A DNA stretch of 64,000 nucleotides from Clostridium tetanomorphum (GCF_017873215.1 NZ_JAGGKA010000009.1:62001-126000), one strand, 5' to 3'; positions 7,823 through 14,388 are shown, counted from the first letter of the stretch. Translations and numbers: made by a program. Notes: generated by a model not told the origin, from the sequence alone.

Positions 7823-9418
7823 TTACGCCATATTAATGCTAGTAGTTTTTAATTTTCTAGCTAAAGCATTGGCTATTCTATCAATATCAGCATCTTCTCT
7901 AACGACTATGGTATCTGCAAGCTTTGGTATAGAAAAGTTATTTCCCATCATATTTTTTGATGTTCTATTATCAAATACTTGTGATCCACTTGGAAGGTCT
8001 ATAAGTTCAGGACCATTTTCACCAACCCAAGTGATTCCACCATTCCAATAACTTGTACCTAGTGCATTATTACCAGCTCTACTTTTACCATTACTTTTTA
8101 CATTACTTGTACTACTAGTATCTTCGCCTTTTCCTCTCACCTTAGCAACAATATCTATAACCCCTTGTATTGGGTTTGATAAAAACCCTGTTACAGCATC
8201 CCATACTTCCAACACTATTCCTAAAAGCTTACTTATAATATCAATTACCTTTTGAATAATTGGACTTATACTATCTATGGCCTTTTTTATAGTATCAACA
8301 ATTGGTTGGAATTTATCTCTTATTCCTCCCCAATTTTCAGTCCATGCTTTATAAAGAAGTACTACCATTCCTATAATAAGTGATATAACTCCTACTATTG
8401 GATTGGTTAATACCATAGAAAATACCTGACCTACTGACTTAATAATCCCCTTACATGCTATTTTACTAATATCTCTTATTTGCTTAAACCCAGTTCCTAC
8501 ATTTTTAAAATACCTTTTAAAAACATTTCCTGATGCATTAATTTGACTATTATTACTTCCTGAATTTAAAACTCTTCCAATATTTAATCTAGTGTTTTGC
8601 ATAGTACCTCTTGCTGCCTGTAAACCATTAGTTGTTGTCCTTGATGCACCACTATATCTCTGTCCTATATTGTTTACAATTCCCTGAGTAACTTTATTAG
8701 GATTTCCTTTTATTTTTCCTCCATTGTTAACTTTAACGCCAGGCATATTCTTTAATTGACTTTCATTTATTCCCATAGCTTTAAGTTGATCCCTTACTTC
8801 ATTTGCTTTTCCTTCATTTACTTTCATTATGACATCCATAACTTCTGAAAAACTTTTACCTGTGGCTGCAGAGGTATCCGCTGCTGCAGATACAACTTTT
8901 TTATAATCTAATCCTGAATTTTTAGCTTGTATAATACCTTTCATTAATTCTTCTTCTGAAACAGATGAATTCTGGTTACTAATCCAATTCATAGCTTCTC
9001 CACTTTTTTCTTTACTACCTAATGAATAAGTTAGCATTTCTCTATTTCCCTCATCCTTCTTTGCTGTTCCAATGGTATTATCATATACAGCCTTAGTATT
9101 CTCTATTATGTCTTTATATTTATCTTCATCTTCTTTCTCTTCTTTTAATTCACTTACTTTACTCTGTATATCAATGGTAACCTGGCTATTTTCTTTTAGC
9201 TTTTGAATTCTATCTATGACTTCTTGTATTTTATTAGTAGCTTCCTCTGCATTATGATTTATTTCTATTTCTGTCTTAATTGATGAAAGTTCATTTAACT
9301 TGTCTTTTACTTTATCTATTTCATCTCTAAATATAGATGTTGTATCAATAATTTGTTTCATTGCTTCTAAATACAAACCATTATCTAATTTTAATTTTAC
9401 ATTTAGTTCTCTGTTCAA
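7823..9418 (-). CDS. tail tape-measure protein (short)
   Basis: A 531-residue tape measure. Residues 1-110 are coiled coil, the middle is polar, about 335-360 is a hydrophobic segment (GVISLIIGMVVLLYKAWTEN, the typical KAWTENWGGI tape-measure motif), followed by repeated amphipathic helices and a C-terminal G-A-GT-YW-GG-TWVGE-GPELI-LP-GS-V motif common to these proteins. In phage tails the length of this protein sets tail length. At 531 residues it predicts a short tail, in keeping with R-type tailocins. Start is TTG 9418 with GAGGTGAG; the family is clear. Confidence 0.88.
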   Translation of the reverse strand: MNRELNVKLKLDNGLYLEAMKQIIDTTSIFRDEIDKVKDKLNELSSIKTEIEINHNAEEATNKIQEVIDRIQKLKENSQVTIDIQSKVSELKEEKEDEDKYKDIIENTKAVYDNTIGTAKKDEGNREMLTYSLGSKEKSGEAMNWISNQNSSVSEEELMKGIIQAKNSGLDYKKVVSAAADTSAATGKSFSEVMDVIMKVNEGKANEVRDQLKAMGINESQLKNMPGVKVNNGGKIKGNPNKVTQGIVNNIGQRYSGASRTTTNGLQAARGTMQNTRLNIGRVLNSGSNNSQINASGNVFKRYFKNVGTGFKQIRDISKIACKGIIKSVGQVFSMVLTNPIVGVISLIIGMVVLLYKAWTENWGGIRDKFQPIVDTIKKAIDSISPIIQKVIDIISKLLGIVLEVWDAVTGFLSNPIQGVIDIVAKVRGKGEDTSSTSNVKSNGKSRAGNNALGTSYWNGGITWVGENGPELIDLPSGSQVFDNRTSKNMMGNNFSIPKLADTIVVREDADIDRIANALARKLKTTSINMA

Positions 9419-9453
9419 AATCTCACCTCACTTTATTAAGTGATATAATTTTT

Positions 9454-9666
9454 TTATATTATACTTACCGGAAATATTGCTACTTCTTTATCCTTCAAGT
9501 CATTAATATCCTTATATCTTTCTTCTTGTTCCTTTATAACAAAGGATTTTAATACAAGCTTGTCACCAATATTCATATTCCAATAATCTGACGGTTTATC
9601 TATTCTTTTTGTTTTCCAAAGATAATACATTATTTTGACTTCACCATCAGAGTTTATAAGTTTTTT
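9454..9666 (-). CDS. -1 frameshift extension of the tail chaperone (long form, T part)
   Basis: From the slippery site A-AAA-AAC (9666-9660) the -1 frame stays open for 68 codons (9660 to a TAA at 9456-9454), reading LINSDGEVKIMYYLWKTKRI and onward. The fusion would be about 206 residues. The region would otherwise be an unexplained 235-nt gap in a dense operon. Programmed -1 frameshifting of the chaperone just upstream of the tape measure is a conserved trait of long-tailed phages (lambda G-GT paradigm). An internal ATG at 9630 could also start a 58-residue protein, but the slippery heptamer in the right register favours frameshifting. Confidence 0.8.
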   Translation of the reverse strand, partial: KKLINSDGEVKIMYYLWKTKRIDKPSDYWNMNIGDKLVLKSFVIKEQEERYKDINDLKDKEVAIFPVSII

Positions 9667-10073
9667 ATTTCTTCAACCACGCCTTTGCTAAAACCACTTA
9701 AATCATTTATTTCTCTATATAATGCAGCAATTTCTCCTGGCTTATCATTAAACATCATTTCTAATAGCTCACTAGGTGTATGAGCTTTAAAATGCTCCAT
9801 AAGTTCCTTTGATTTAAAATTAGGCTCTTTTACCCCCTCCAATACTGTTAATATTTGTATCTTGTTTGTATCTATATTATTTATTTCATCATCTGTTAAA
9901 GATACAGCACTTTCCTGAATTGAATTATATACAGACATAGGCACTGCCTGTAATGTAAATATTACATCTTCTCCAAAGGAATCACTTAAGCTTTTTATCC
10001 TAACCTTTTTTGTTGGTCTTTTTATTTTACTTATATCTGATTTTAATAATAAATCTACAACGTTTTTGTTCAT
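9654..10073 (-). CDS. tail assembly chaperone, short form (XkdN type)
   Basis: A 139-residue protein with the XkdN-like pattern (VVDLLLKSDISKIKRPTKKV, then FTLQAVP and Glu/Leu-rich helices). It occupies the slot between tube and tape measure where contractile-tail phages encode the G-like chaperone. The final codons contain AAAAAAC in the slippery register (9666-9660), so a fraction of ribosomes should continue into the -1 frame and give the longer GT-like form ending at 9454. Strong AGGAGGAAT ribosome site at the ATG. Confidence 0.87.
   Translation of the reverse strand: MNKNVVDLLLKSDISKIKRPTKKVRIKSLSDSFGEDVIFTLQAVPMSVYNSIQESAVSLTDDEINNIDTNKIQILTVLEGVKEPNFKSKELMEHFKAHTPSELLEMMFNDKPGEIAALYREINDLSGFSKGVVEEIKNL
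9660..9666 (-). other. -1 ribosomal frameshift slippery heptamer
   Basis: On the minus strand the codons GAA-ATA-AAA-AAC-TTA-TAA contain A-AAA-AAC exactly in the X-XXY-YYZ register, two codons before the zero-frame stop. This is one of the most efficient bacterial slippery sequences. I see no strong pseudoknot directly downstream, though GC-poor pairing is hard to judge by eye. Confidence 0.8.
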
Positions 10074-10103
10074 ATTAATTCCTCCTCATATTTATATCAT
10101 GGC

Positions 10104-10136
10104 TATCTGTCCTAATGCTGTACATAAGGACAGATA
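10104..10136. repeat. hairpin upstream of the tail chaperone gene
   Basis: TATCTGTCCT (10104-10113) and AGGACAGATA (10127-10136) form a perfect 10-bp stem with a 13-nt loop, about 30 nt upstream of the chaperone start. There is no following U-run on the minus strand, so an RNA-processing or 5'-stabilising role is more likely than termination. Confidence 0.55.
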
Positions 10137-10237
10137 CACCTTTAAATAATTTTTAAAATCTAAATTATCCAGGGACTTAGCCCCTCTTTACTCCCACTTT
10201 GAAGAAGATGGAAGTATTAGCGCAAGTAGTCATCAGA

Positions 10238-10271
10238 TAAAAATAGAACCAGTTTACATTTCTGGTTCTAT
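10238..10271 (-). terminator. intra-operon terminator/attenuator at the tube gene end
   Basis: ATAGAACCAG (10243-10252) and CTGGTTCTAT (10262-10271) make a perfect 10-bp stem, with the tube stop codon in the loop; on the minus strand the stem is followed by TTTTTATC. This would stop part of transcription after the sheath and tube genes and so lower expression of chaperone, tape measure and baseplate relative to the two major structural proteins. Confidence 0.65.
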
Positions 10272-10691
10272 CCAATCGTATATTTCATAATCTGAAAAAG
10301 TAAATGGCATACTATCTTCTATTATTTTCTTTGCTTCCCAACCTGCCAATTTAATTTCATCAAAGGTAGCATCTTTTATTACTATTCTCTCAGCACCTAG
10401 GCTATCTGGATCCGATAATTTTGACATTATTGTACAAACTACCATTCTTCCTTCTTTTATTGAATCAGCTAATTTTTTTATCATTCTTGAATTAACCTTG
10501 TGCATTTTTAGTGTTCCTTTTCCTTCAAATCCTGTAACTTTGTATTTCTTTCCCATAGATTTGCACATTTTTACTTCTTCTTTTGTTAAGGTTACTTTTG
10601 CTTCTAATCCCATAACCTCTCCAATATATTCTCCATCTATCCAACATTCACCGTGAGTTCCTGATATTGTTTTTTGAGCATCATAAGCCAT
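10254..10691 (-). CDS. tail tube protein (XkdM type)
   Basis: A 145-residue tube protein: start AYDAQKTISGTHGECWIDGE, then EVMGLEAKVTLTKEEVKMCK, and GFEGKGTLKMHKVNSRM as in XkdM and the diffocin tube. It assembles as stacked hexamers inside the sheath. The gene follows the sheath by 14 nt with AGGAGG, and its 3' end forms one arm of an attenuator hairpin. Size fits the family. Confidence 0.9.
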   Translation of the reverse strand: MAYDAQKTISGTHGECWIDGEYIGEVMGLEAKVTLTKEEVKMCKSMGKKYKVTGFEGKGTLKMHKVNSRMIKKLADSIKEGRMVVCTIMSKLSDPDSLGAERIVIKDATFDEIKLAGWEAKKIIEDSMPFTFSDYEIYDWIEPEM

Positions 10692-10705
10692 ATTATATTA
10701 CCTCC

Positions 10706-11785
10706 TTAAATAGAAACATTTATATTAAAGTCTTCCATAGCATCTGTCCATTTTAAATTTGTTGCTATAAATACTTTATCTTTTGTATTAAATTCTTTTA
10801 TTTCTTGTTCTTTCATATCATCCACATCTATTCCTATAGATTTTAAATAATTTTTTTGTCCATATACATCTATGAAAACTTTATTATAGTCTGTAGATGA
10901 ATTATCTAATAATCTCTCTAAAGCCAATTGATCATTATAAGCTTGTATAGCAGTTATAAGTAGAATTTTGTTGTCATAAGTATTGGCATACTTTCCTAAG
11001 TAGTTATCTTCTACAGTTCGTTTTATATCATCATGCCACATATCATTTTTATCAACTATTAATATTTTTCTAAAGTCCTCTCCTTTTTCTTGAGTTATAG
11101 TAGTTAAGCTATTCACAGCCCTTCCTATTTTTACTTTCTCTCCATCATTTATTAATATAAGCTTTCCTATGTCAATAGATTTATCAAACTCCTCTTTAGT
11201 TAAATGAGGTACATCTTCAACTTCGGGTAATGTAAAATAAGTAGCACTCATAGTTAACGGCATACCAGCTAGTAGTCCTGCTATTCTTGCACAATACTGT
11301 GTAGAGCTATATATCTTATTTCTAACCTTTATATCATCCGTATCAAAATTAATTATTCCCTCATGATCTGCACTAGTATGAGGTAAAACCGCTTTTACTT
11401 TTATATCTTTGTTGTCTCTAAGTCCTTTAATCCAAGCAACTATCTTCATAGAGTCTTCTTCAGATATATTAGGTATAGCTAAATAATCCCATTTTACAGT
11501 TTCTAAATAATTCTGTGCTTCCTTATAGTCCGCTGAATCCGCAGGTAAGACATATACTATAACTTTCTTCGGCGCTTTAACTCCTCCTAAAAAAGCTAAT
11601 TCTATTTGTTCCTTATTTTCATCAGATAATTCTACGGGAACATCTTTAATATCTGTAATTATAATAGCTTTTTTATTTAATTTAGCACTATCTTTAACTA
11701 TTAAAGCAACTATTCCCCTTTCTCCACGTTGAATAGCACTATTGGCCTTTGTTTTAAAAATTATGTTTATATTAGGTAATCCCAT
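10706..11785 (-). CDS. contractile tail sheath protein
   Basis: A 359-residue sheath protein. Recognisable pieces are GLPNINIIFKTKANSAIQRG-RGIVALIVKD at the N-terminus, a central RNKIYSSTQYCARIAGLLAGMPL-S-TY segment and the C-terminal domain with VFIATNLKWTDAMEDFN. At about 360 residues it is shorter than the PBSX sheath and close to the diffocin type. The presence of a sheath makes this a contractile (R-type) particle. Its ATG overlaps the preceding stop (TAATG), so the two genes are translationally coupled. Confidence 0.93.
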   Translation of the reverse strand: MGLPNINIIFKTKANSAIQRGERGIVALIVKDSAKLNKKAIIITDIKDVPVELSDENKEQIELAFLGGVKAPKKVIVYVLPADSADYKEAQNYLETVKWDYLAIPNISEEDSMKIVAWIKGLRDNKDIKVKAVLPHTSADHEGIINFDTDDIKVRNKIYSSTQYCARIAGLLAGMPLTMSATYFTLPEVEDVPHLTKEEFDKSIDIGKLILINDGEKVKIGRAVNSLTTITQEKGEDFRKILIVDKNDMWHDDIKRTVEDNYLGKYANTYDNKILLITAIQAYNDQLALERLLDNSSTDYNKVFIDVYGQKNYLKSIGIDVDDMKEQEIKEFNTKDKVFIATNLKWTDAMEDFNINVSI

Positions 11786-12237
11786 TAAACTTCACTCTCC
11801 CTTATATTTATTTCTTTCATCTTGTCTACATTTTTATGAATTCTATTCCACTCATCTTCCCTAAATCCAATTTTGCTTAAATTAAGTTGTAAAAATATAT
11901 CTTTATCTTCTGTGTAATCTACATCAATGCCTAGAATATTTACTATTTCATCTCCTGCTTTTATAAATAAAGTTGAAAATAGTTTCTTGAGTTTTTCCAT
12001 AACATCTATTTGCTCTAATTTTTTAGGATTATTATTACTATCTAAACTAGAAAAATAAACTATTTGTATTAAAGTTCTATCTTCATATGTCCATCTATTT
12101 CTGTCCTCTTGTGTATTATTTATAATGTAAATAAAAAAAGAAGGTCTTTTTATACCTTCATCTAAATTCTCAATATATGCTGGATATTGAAATTCATCAT
12201 ATATCTTTTTTGATATTGTTGTAAGTAATTCTTTCAT
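11785..12237 (-). CDS. tail terminator / tail completion-like protein
   Basis: A 150-residue acidic protein (KELLTTISKKIYDEFQYPAY, then RPSFFIYIIN and the WTYEDRTLIQIVYF beta segment). Proteins of this size and pattern lie directly upstream of the sheath in clostridial contractile tails and resemble tail terminators, which cap the tube-sheath stack. In a headless particle that cap forms the distal end. Function is inferred from position and pattern. Confidence 0.65.
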   Translation of the reverse strand: MKELLTTISKKIYDEFQYPAYIENLDEGIKRPSFFIYIINNTQEDRNRWTYEDRTLIQIVYFSSLDSNNNPKKLEQIDVMEKLKKLFSTLFIKAGDEIVNILGIDVDYTEDKDIFLQLNLSKIGFREDEWNRIHKNVDKMKEINIRESEV

Positions 12238-12248
12238 ACATTCACCTA

Positions 12249-12638
12249 CTATCTAAGTTCATCTAATAAACTTGATATCCAATTGTCTAATTCATCTAAA
12301 ATCATGGGTTCAGAAACTTGCAATCCTTTTTCAATAAAATGTTTTCCAAGTATAAATTTATACTGCTTAGTAGAATCATCATAAACAATATGTCCATTAT
12401 TACTTCCTTTGTCATCATCTACTTGTACCAAAATCTCAATTGAATTATTATTTAAAATTTTACTTATTATATTAAGCTTTAAACCATAACTTATCATAAA
12501 ATTTCTAATATTATCTTCTAGTATATTAGCTTGCTTTTCTAACTTTAATGTTTCTTCTTCAAAACTTATCTTTCTTAAATGTGTTTGTAAATCTTCTTCC
12601 CATAATTCTAAATCTTCTGTTGTAAAAAAATCATACAT
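12249..12638 (-). CDS. first gene of the tail operon, unknown function
   Basis: A 129-residue, acidic, mostly helical protein (YDFFTTEDLELWEEDLQTHL at the N-terminus). I do not recognise its family. It is the first gene after the operon leader and precedes the tail terminator gene by 11 nt. GAGGAG lies 9 nt upstream of ATG. In a phage this place would hold head-tail connector or neck genes, so a neck or capping role is possible. Confidence 0.7.
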   Translation of the reverse strand: MYDFFTTEDLELWEEDLQTHLRKISFEEETLKLEKQANILEDNIRNFMISYGLKLNIISKILNNNSIEILVQVDDDKGSNNGHIVYDDSTKQYKFILGKHFIEKGLQVSEPMILDELDNWISSLLDELR

Positions 12639-12667
12639 AAAATTTAACTCCTCTTCTTCATTATAAG

Positions 12668-12691
12668 TTAAACTTTTTTATAAACATTCAA
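12668..12691 (-). CDS. possible 7-codon leader peptide of the tail operon
   Basis: GGGAGGTGAT, an almost ideal ribosome site, stands 5-6 nt before a TTG that opens only seven codons (MNVYKKV) and a stop. A second micro-ORF (ATG AAG AAG AGG AGT TAA) follows. It lies between the terminator at 12713-12742 and the first tail gene. It may be a translated leader, or just a relic ribosome site from a deleted gene. Confidence 0.3.
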   Translation of the reverse strand: MNVYKKV

Positions 12692-12712
12692 TTTAATCAC
12701 CTCCCATAAAAT

Positions 12713-12742
12713 AAAAGCACCTAGCTTTTGCTAAGTGCTTTT
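12713..12742 (-). terminator. terminator/attenuator ahead of the tail operon
   Basis: AAAAGCACCTAGC (12713-12725) pairs with GCTAAGTGCTTTT (12730-12742) over a 4-nt loop with one mismatch; on the minus strand it is followed by TTTTATTTTAT. It ends transcription of the activator gene or attenuates the late operon, because the candidate late promoter lies upstream of it. Confidence 0.75.
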
Positions 12743-12767
12743 GTTTTTTATAATCTTTTACAATACT

Positions 12768-12823
12768 ATAATAACACAGATTTTATAGCTTTTTGTCTTA
12801 TGTTAATCTCACTTTTGTCTTAT
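12768..12823 (-). promoter_or_regulatory. candidate late promoter with 22-bp-spaced direct repeats
   Basis: The minus-strand motif ATAAGACAAAA occurs twice (12823-12813 and 12801-12791), start to start 22 bp, i.e. two helical turns. A -10-like TATTAT (12773-12768) lies 17 nt after the second copy. The repeats touch the stop codon of the Xpf-like activator gene, so they are good candidates for its binding site on the late tail operon. No experimental support. Confidence 0.45.
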
Positions 12824-13339
12824 CTATTTTAATATACCTATTAAACTGGCCATATGATTTATTAGATTGTCCTTCTTTCTATAAGCTGTAGCTCTAGACA
12901 TATTAAAAATAATAGATATTTGTTCTATAGATTTATTATCTCCATACTTATATCTTAGAAATTTTCTATCCTCTTCTTCTAATAAATTTATATTGTAATT
13001 AATGTCTCCTATATTTACTTCTATGTCTCTTATTCTAGTATGTAATTTTAATATTCTTTGATTTTTGTATACTAATTCTTTTTCTAATTTCTCTATGGCT
13101 CTTATTGCTTCCTTTTCTGCATAGCTTGTACTATCAAATGAAGTTTGAACTTTTTCCCCATAGCTTACACTTCTAATTCCACCTTCTAAAGTAATATTGC
13201 TATTTTGAATATCCTTTTCTATGTCTTCTTTTTGTTTCCAAAGAATCACTACTTGATTTTTTAATTTTTCTATAGTTTTTATATGATAATAATATTTATA
13301 TAATATTTTTTCAGTTCTTTTTAAAATTTCTTTATTCAT
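12824..13339 (-). CDS. Xpf-like late-gene activator (sigma-like HTH)
   Basis: A 171-residue protein. The N-terminal two-thirds are coiled coil (KILYKYYYHIKTIEKLKNQV and following helices); the C-terminus (LLEEEDRKFLRYKYGDNKSI-EQIS-IFNMSRATAYRKKDNL) is a sigma region 4-like helix-turn-helix. Size and place match PBSX Xpf, the sigma-like positive regulator of the late operon, though ArpU/RinA-type activators are similar. I chose ATG 13339 (GGAGGGG at 8 nt) over the upstream TTG at 13378, which has no ribosome site and overlaps an operator. Expression should be blocked by the neighbouring repressor. Confidence 0.75.
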   Translation of the reverse strand: MNKEILKRTEKILYKYYYHIKTIEKLKNQVVILWKQKEDIEKDIQNSNITLEGGIRSVSYGEKVQTSFDSTSYAEKEAIRAIEKLEKELVYKNQRILKLHTRIRDIEVNIGDINYNINLLEEEDRKFLRYKYGDNKSIEQISIIFNMSRATAYRKKDNLINHMASLIGILK

Positions 13340-13358
13340 AACAATTACCCCTCCATTA

Positions 13359-13375
13359 GTAAACTTTTTGTTGAC
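13359..13375. promoter_or_regulatory. repressor operator O1
   Basis: GTAAACTTTTTGTTGAC fits the palindrome GT(A/C)AAC-N5-GTT(T/G)AC shared with three other sites in this switch region. It lies just upstream of the activator start codon, where bound repressor could act as a roadblock. Confidence 0.65.
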
Positions 13376-13405
13376 CAAATATCTAAAAAAAATCTCTTCT
13401 ATGAG

Positions 13406-13453
13406 TTAAATTAACTTTACATTCCATTTTTTTAATAATTGACATTTAACCAA
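13406..13453 (-). CDS. possible 15-codon leader ORF before the activator gene
   Basis: A TTG at 13453 follows AGGAGGGATAGAA and opens 15 codons (MVKCQLLKKWNVKLI) to TAA. It is the first ORF on the transcript from the 13501-13529 promoter. It could be a translated leader or a small regulator; nothing else supports it. Confidence 0.3.
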   Translation of the reverse strand: MVKCQLLKKWNVKLI

Positions 13454-13472
13454 TTCTATCCCTCCTAATAAA

Positions 13473-13489
13473 GTAAACTTTATGTTTAC
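13473..13489. promoter_or_regulatory. repressor operator O2
   Basis: GTAAACTTTATGTTTAC is the most symmetric of the four operator copies. It lies a few nucleotides downstream of the predicted start point of the activator transcript. Its centre is 34 bp from that of O3, about three helical turns, which suits cooperative binding. Confidence 0.75.
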
Positions 13490-13500
13490 ACTATATTTTT

Positions 13501-13529
13501 ATTATAGTCAACTTTAAGTTTACAGTCAA
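13501..13529 (-). promoter_or_regulatory. lytic promoter of the tailocin with operator O3 in its spacer
   Basis: On the minus strand TTGACT (13529-13524) and TATAAT (13506-13501) are separated by exactly 17 bp, and those 17 bp (13523-13507) are themselves an operator, GTCAACTTTAAGTTTAC on the plus strand. Repressor binding would physically exclude RNA polymerase. The promoter drives the Xpf-like activator gene. Confidence 0.82.
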
Positions 13530-13587
13530 CACCTTTAAGTATCTTCATTAGAAATAATATTCATTAAGTTGACACAGATTTTAAAAA

Positions 13588-13604
13588 GTAAACATTTAGT
13601 TTAT
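13588..13604. promoter_or_regulatory. repressor operator O4 at the repressor promoter
   Basis: GTAAACATTTAGTTTAT matches the operator consensus with one change and overlaps the plus-strand -10 sequence TATAAT (13602-13607) ahead of the repressor gene, so the repressor probably controls its own synthesis. A TTGACA at 13569-13574 is 27 bp from this -10 and is unlikely to be its -35. Confidence 0.65.
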
Positions 13605-13631
13605 AATATATACTAAATAGGTGGTGATATT

Positions 13632-14009
13632 ATGGATGAGTTAAAAAATAAAATTAAAAATGAAAGATTAAAAAAAGGATTAAGTCAACCAGAATTAGCA
13701 AAGATAATGAATGTTTCAAAACAAACCATATCCAACTGGGAAAATGGTAATAGAATTCCTGATGTATTAACATTAAAAAAACTAGCAGATTTTTTTGATG
13801 TATCTACAGATTATCTTCTTTGCAGAACTGATCAGCCACAAGGTATAATACAAAAAGCCACTATAGATGGAAATGAAATTGAATTAGAATTAGATAGAAC
13901 TATTTTTCCTAATGGATTAACTTATAAAGAAATATTAGAAAAATTAGAAGCTCTTGATAAGCTTGAAAAAGCTGGTTTTAAATTTAATCCTGATACATAT
14001 AATGAATAA
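13632..14009 (+). CDS. Xre/cI-type repressor of the tailocin
   Basis: A 125-residue protein. Residues 5-62 are a classic HTH_3 domain (KIKNERLKKGLSQPELAKIM, VSKQTISNWENGNRIPDVLTL, FFDVSTDYLL). The C-terminal 60 residues are short and lack the Ala-Gly cleavage site and Ser-Lys dyad of LexA/cI (S24) repressors, so RecA-driven self-cleavage is not possible. This resembles PBSX Xre (similar length). It is divergent from the activator, with four operators between. ATG 13632 follows GGTGGTGA. Confidence 0.88.
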   Translation: MDELKNKIKNERLKKGLSQPELAKIMNVSKQTISNWENGNRIPDVLTLKKLADFFDVSTDYLLCRTDQPQGIIQKATIDGNEIELELDRTIFPNGLTYKEILEKLEALDKLEKAGFKFNPDTYNE

Positions 14010-14021
14010 ACACATCCATTC

Positions 14022-14060
14022 AATGGTACTATAACCTAGTAAAATAGTACCATTTTTTTA
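14022..14060 (+). terminator. terminator of the repressor gene
   Basis: AATGGTACTAT (14022-14032) and ATAGTACCATT (14044-14054) form an 11-bp stem followed by a run of T. It separates the repressor transcript from the SOS-controlled small gene downstream. Confidence 0.85.
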
Positions 14061-14098
14061 TTTTTTATATAGAATACTAAATTATACAAAAAAATATT

Positions 14099-14153
14099 TT
14101 AACATTTTTTTATAATTATGTTATAATTAAATTAGCTTACAGAACACATGTTC
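14099..14153 (+). promoter_or_regulatory. SOS promoter: -35/-10 and LexA box
   Basis: TTAACA (14099-14104), a 17-bp spacer and TATAAT (14122-14127) form a good vegetative promoter. GAACACATGTTC (14142-14153), flanked by a 3' G, matches the Gram-positive LexA box CGAAC-N4-GTTCG closely and lies just past the expected start of transcription. LexA bound there would block the promoter until DNA damage. Confidence 0.8.
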
Positions 14154-14179
14154 GAATATAATTGAAGGAGATGTATTAT

Positions 14180-14311
14180 ATGGATTTAAATGGGATATTC
14201 TCCATAAAAATAAACGGTTCTATCGTATACATAAATGATTCAGTAAATAAAAATAAGAACTCTTCTAGTAAAAATGAAGCACTTAAATTAAAGGAAGATA
14301 AACTTAGATAG
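14180..14311 (+). CDS. SOS-controlled 43-residue peptide, candidate antirepressor
   Basis: A 43-residue product, MDLNGIFSIKINGSIVYIND then a Lys/Asn/Ser-rich tail ending in KEDKLR. AAGGAG is 9 nt before the ATG; the gene has its own LexA-box promoter and its own terminator, so it is probably real despite its size. I recognise no family. It stands right behind a repressor that cannot cleave itself, inside the tailocin locus, so the best guess is a peptide that inactivates that repressor after DNA damage, as LexA-controlled antirepressors do in some Salmonella prophages. A toxin or holin is less likely, as there is no membrane segment. Confidence 0.65.
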   Translation: MDLNGIFSIKINGSIVYINDSVNKNKNSSSKNEALKLKEDKLR

Positions 14312-14325
14312 TTGTTAAAAAATAA

Positions 14326-14370
14326 AAAACCCTATTTAATCATAAATTTTACTTAACTAAATAGGGTTTT
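14326..14370. terminator. bidirectional terminator
   Basis: AAAACCCTATTTA (14326-14338) and TAAATAGGGTTTT (14358-14370) form a 13-bp stem with T-runs on both sides. It ends the small SOS gene on the plus strand and the hotdog-gene operon on the minus strand, and marks the right border of the tailocin locus. Confidence 0.88.
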
Positions 14371-14388
14371 ACTTTATCTAACTATATT

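Noticed and set aside
13340-13378. Longer start (TTG 13378) for the Xpf-like activator
   Set aside because: No ribosome site there and it would place an operator inside the coding region; ATG 13339 has GGAGGGG at good distance.
13569-13607. TTGACA and TATAAT as a consensus promoter for the repressor gene
   Set aside because: They are 27 bp apart, too far for a normal promoter; the -10 is kept as plausible but this -35 is not.
14180-14311. The 43-residue peptide as a type I toxin or holin
   Set aside because: It has no hydrophobic membrane segment and no antisense RNA promoter is evident; an antirepressor role fits the context better.
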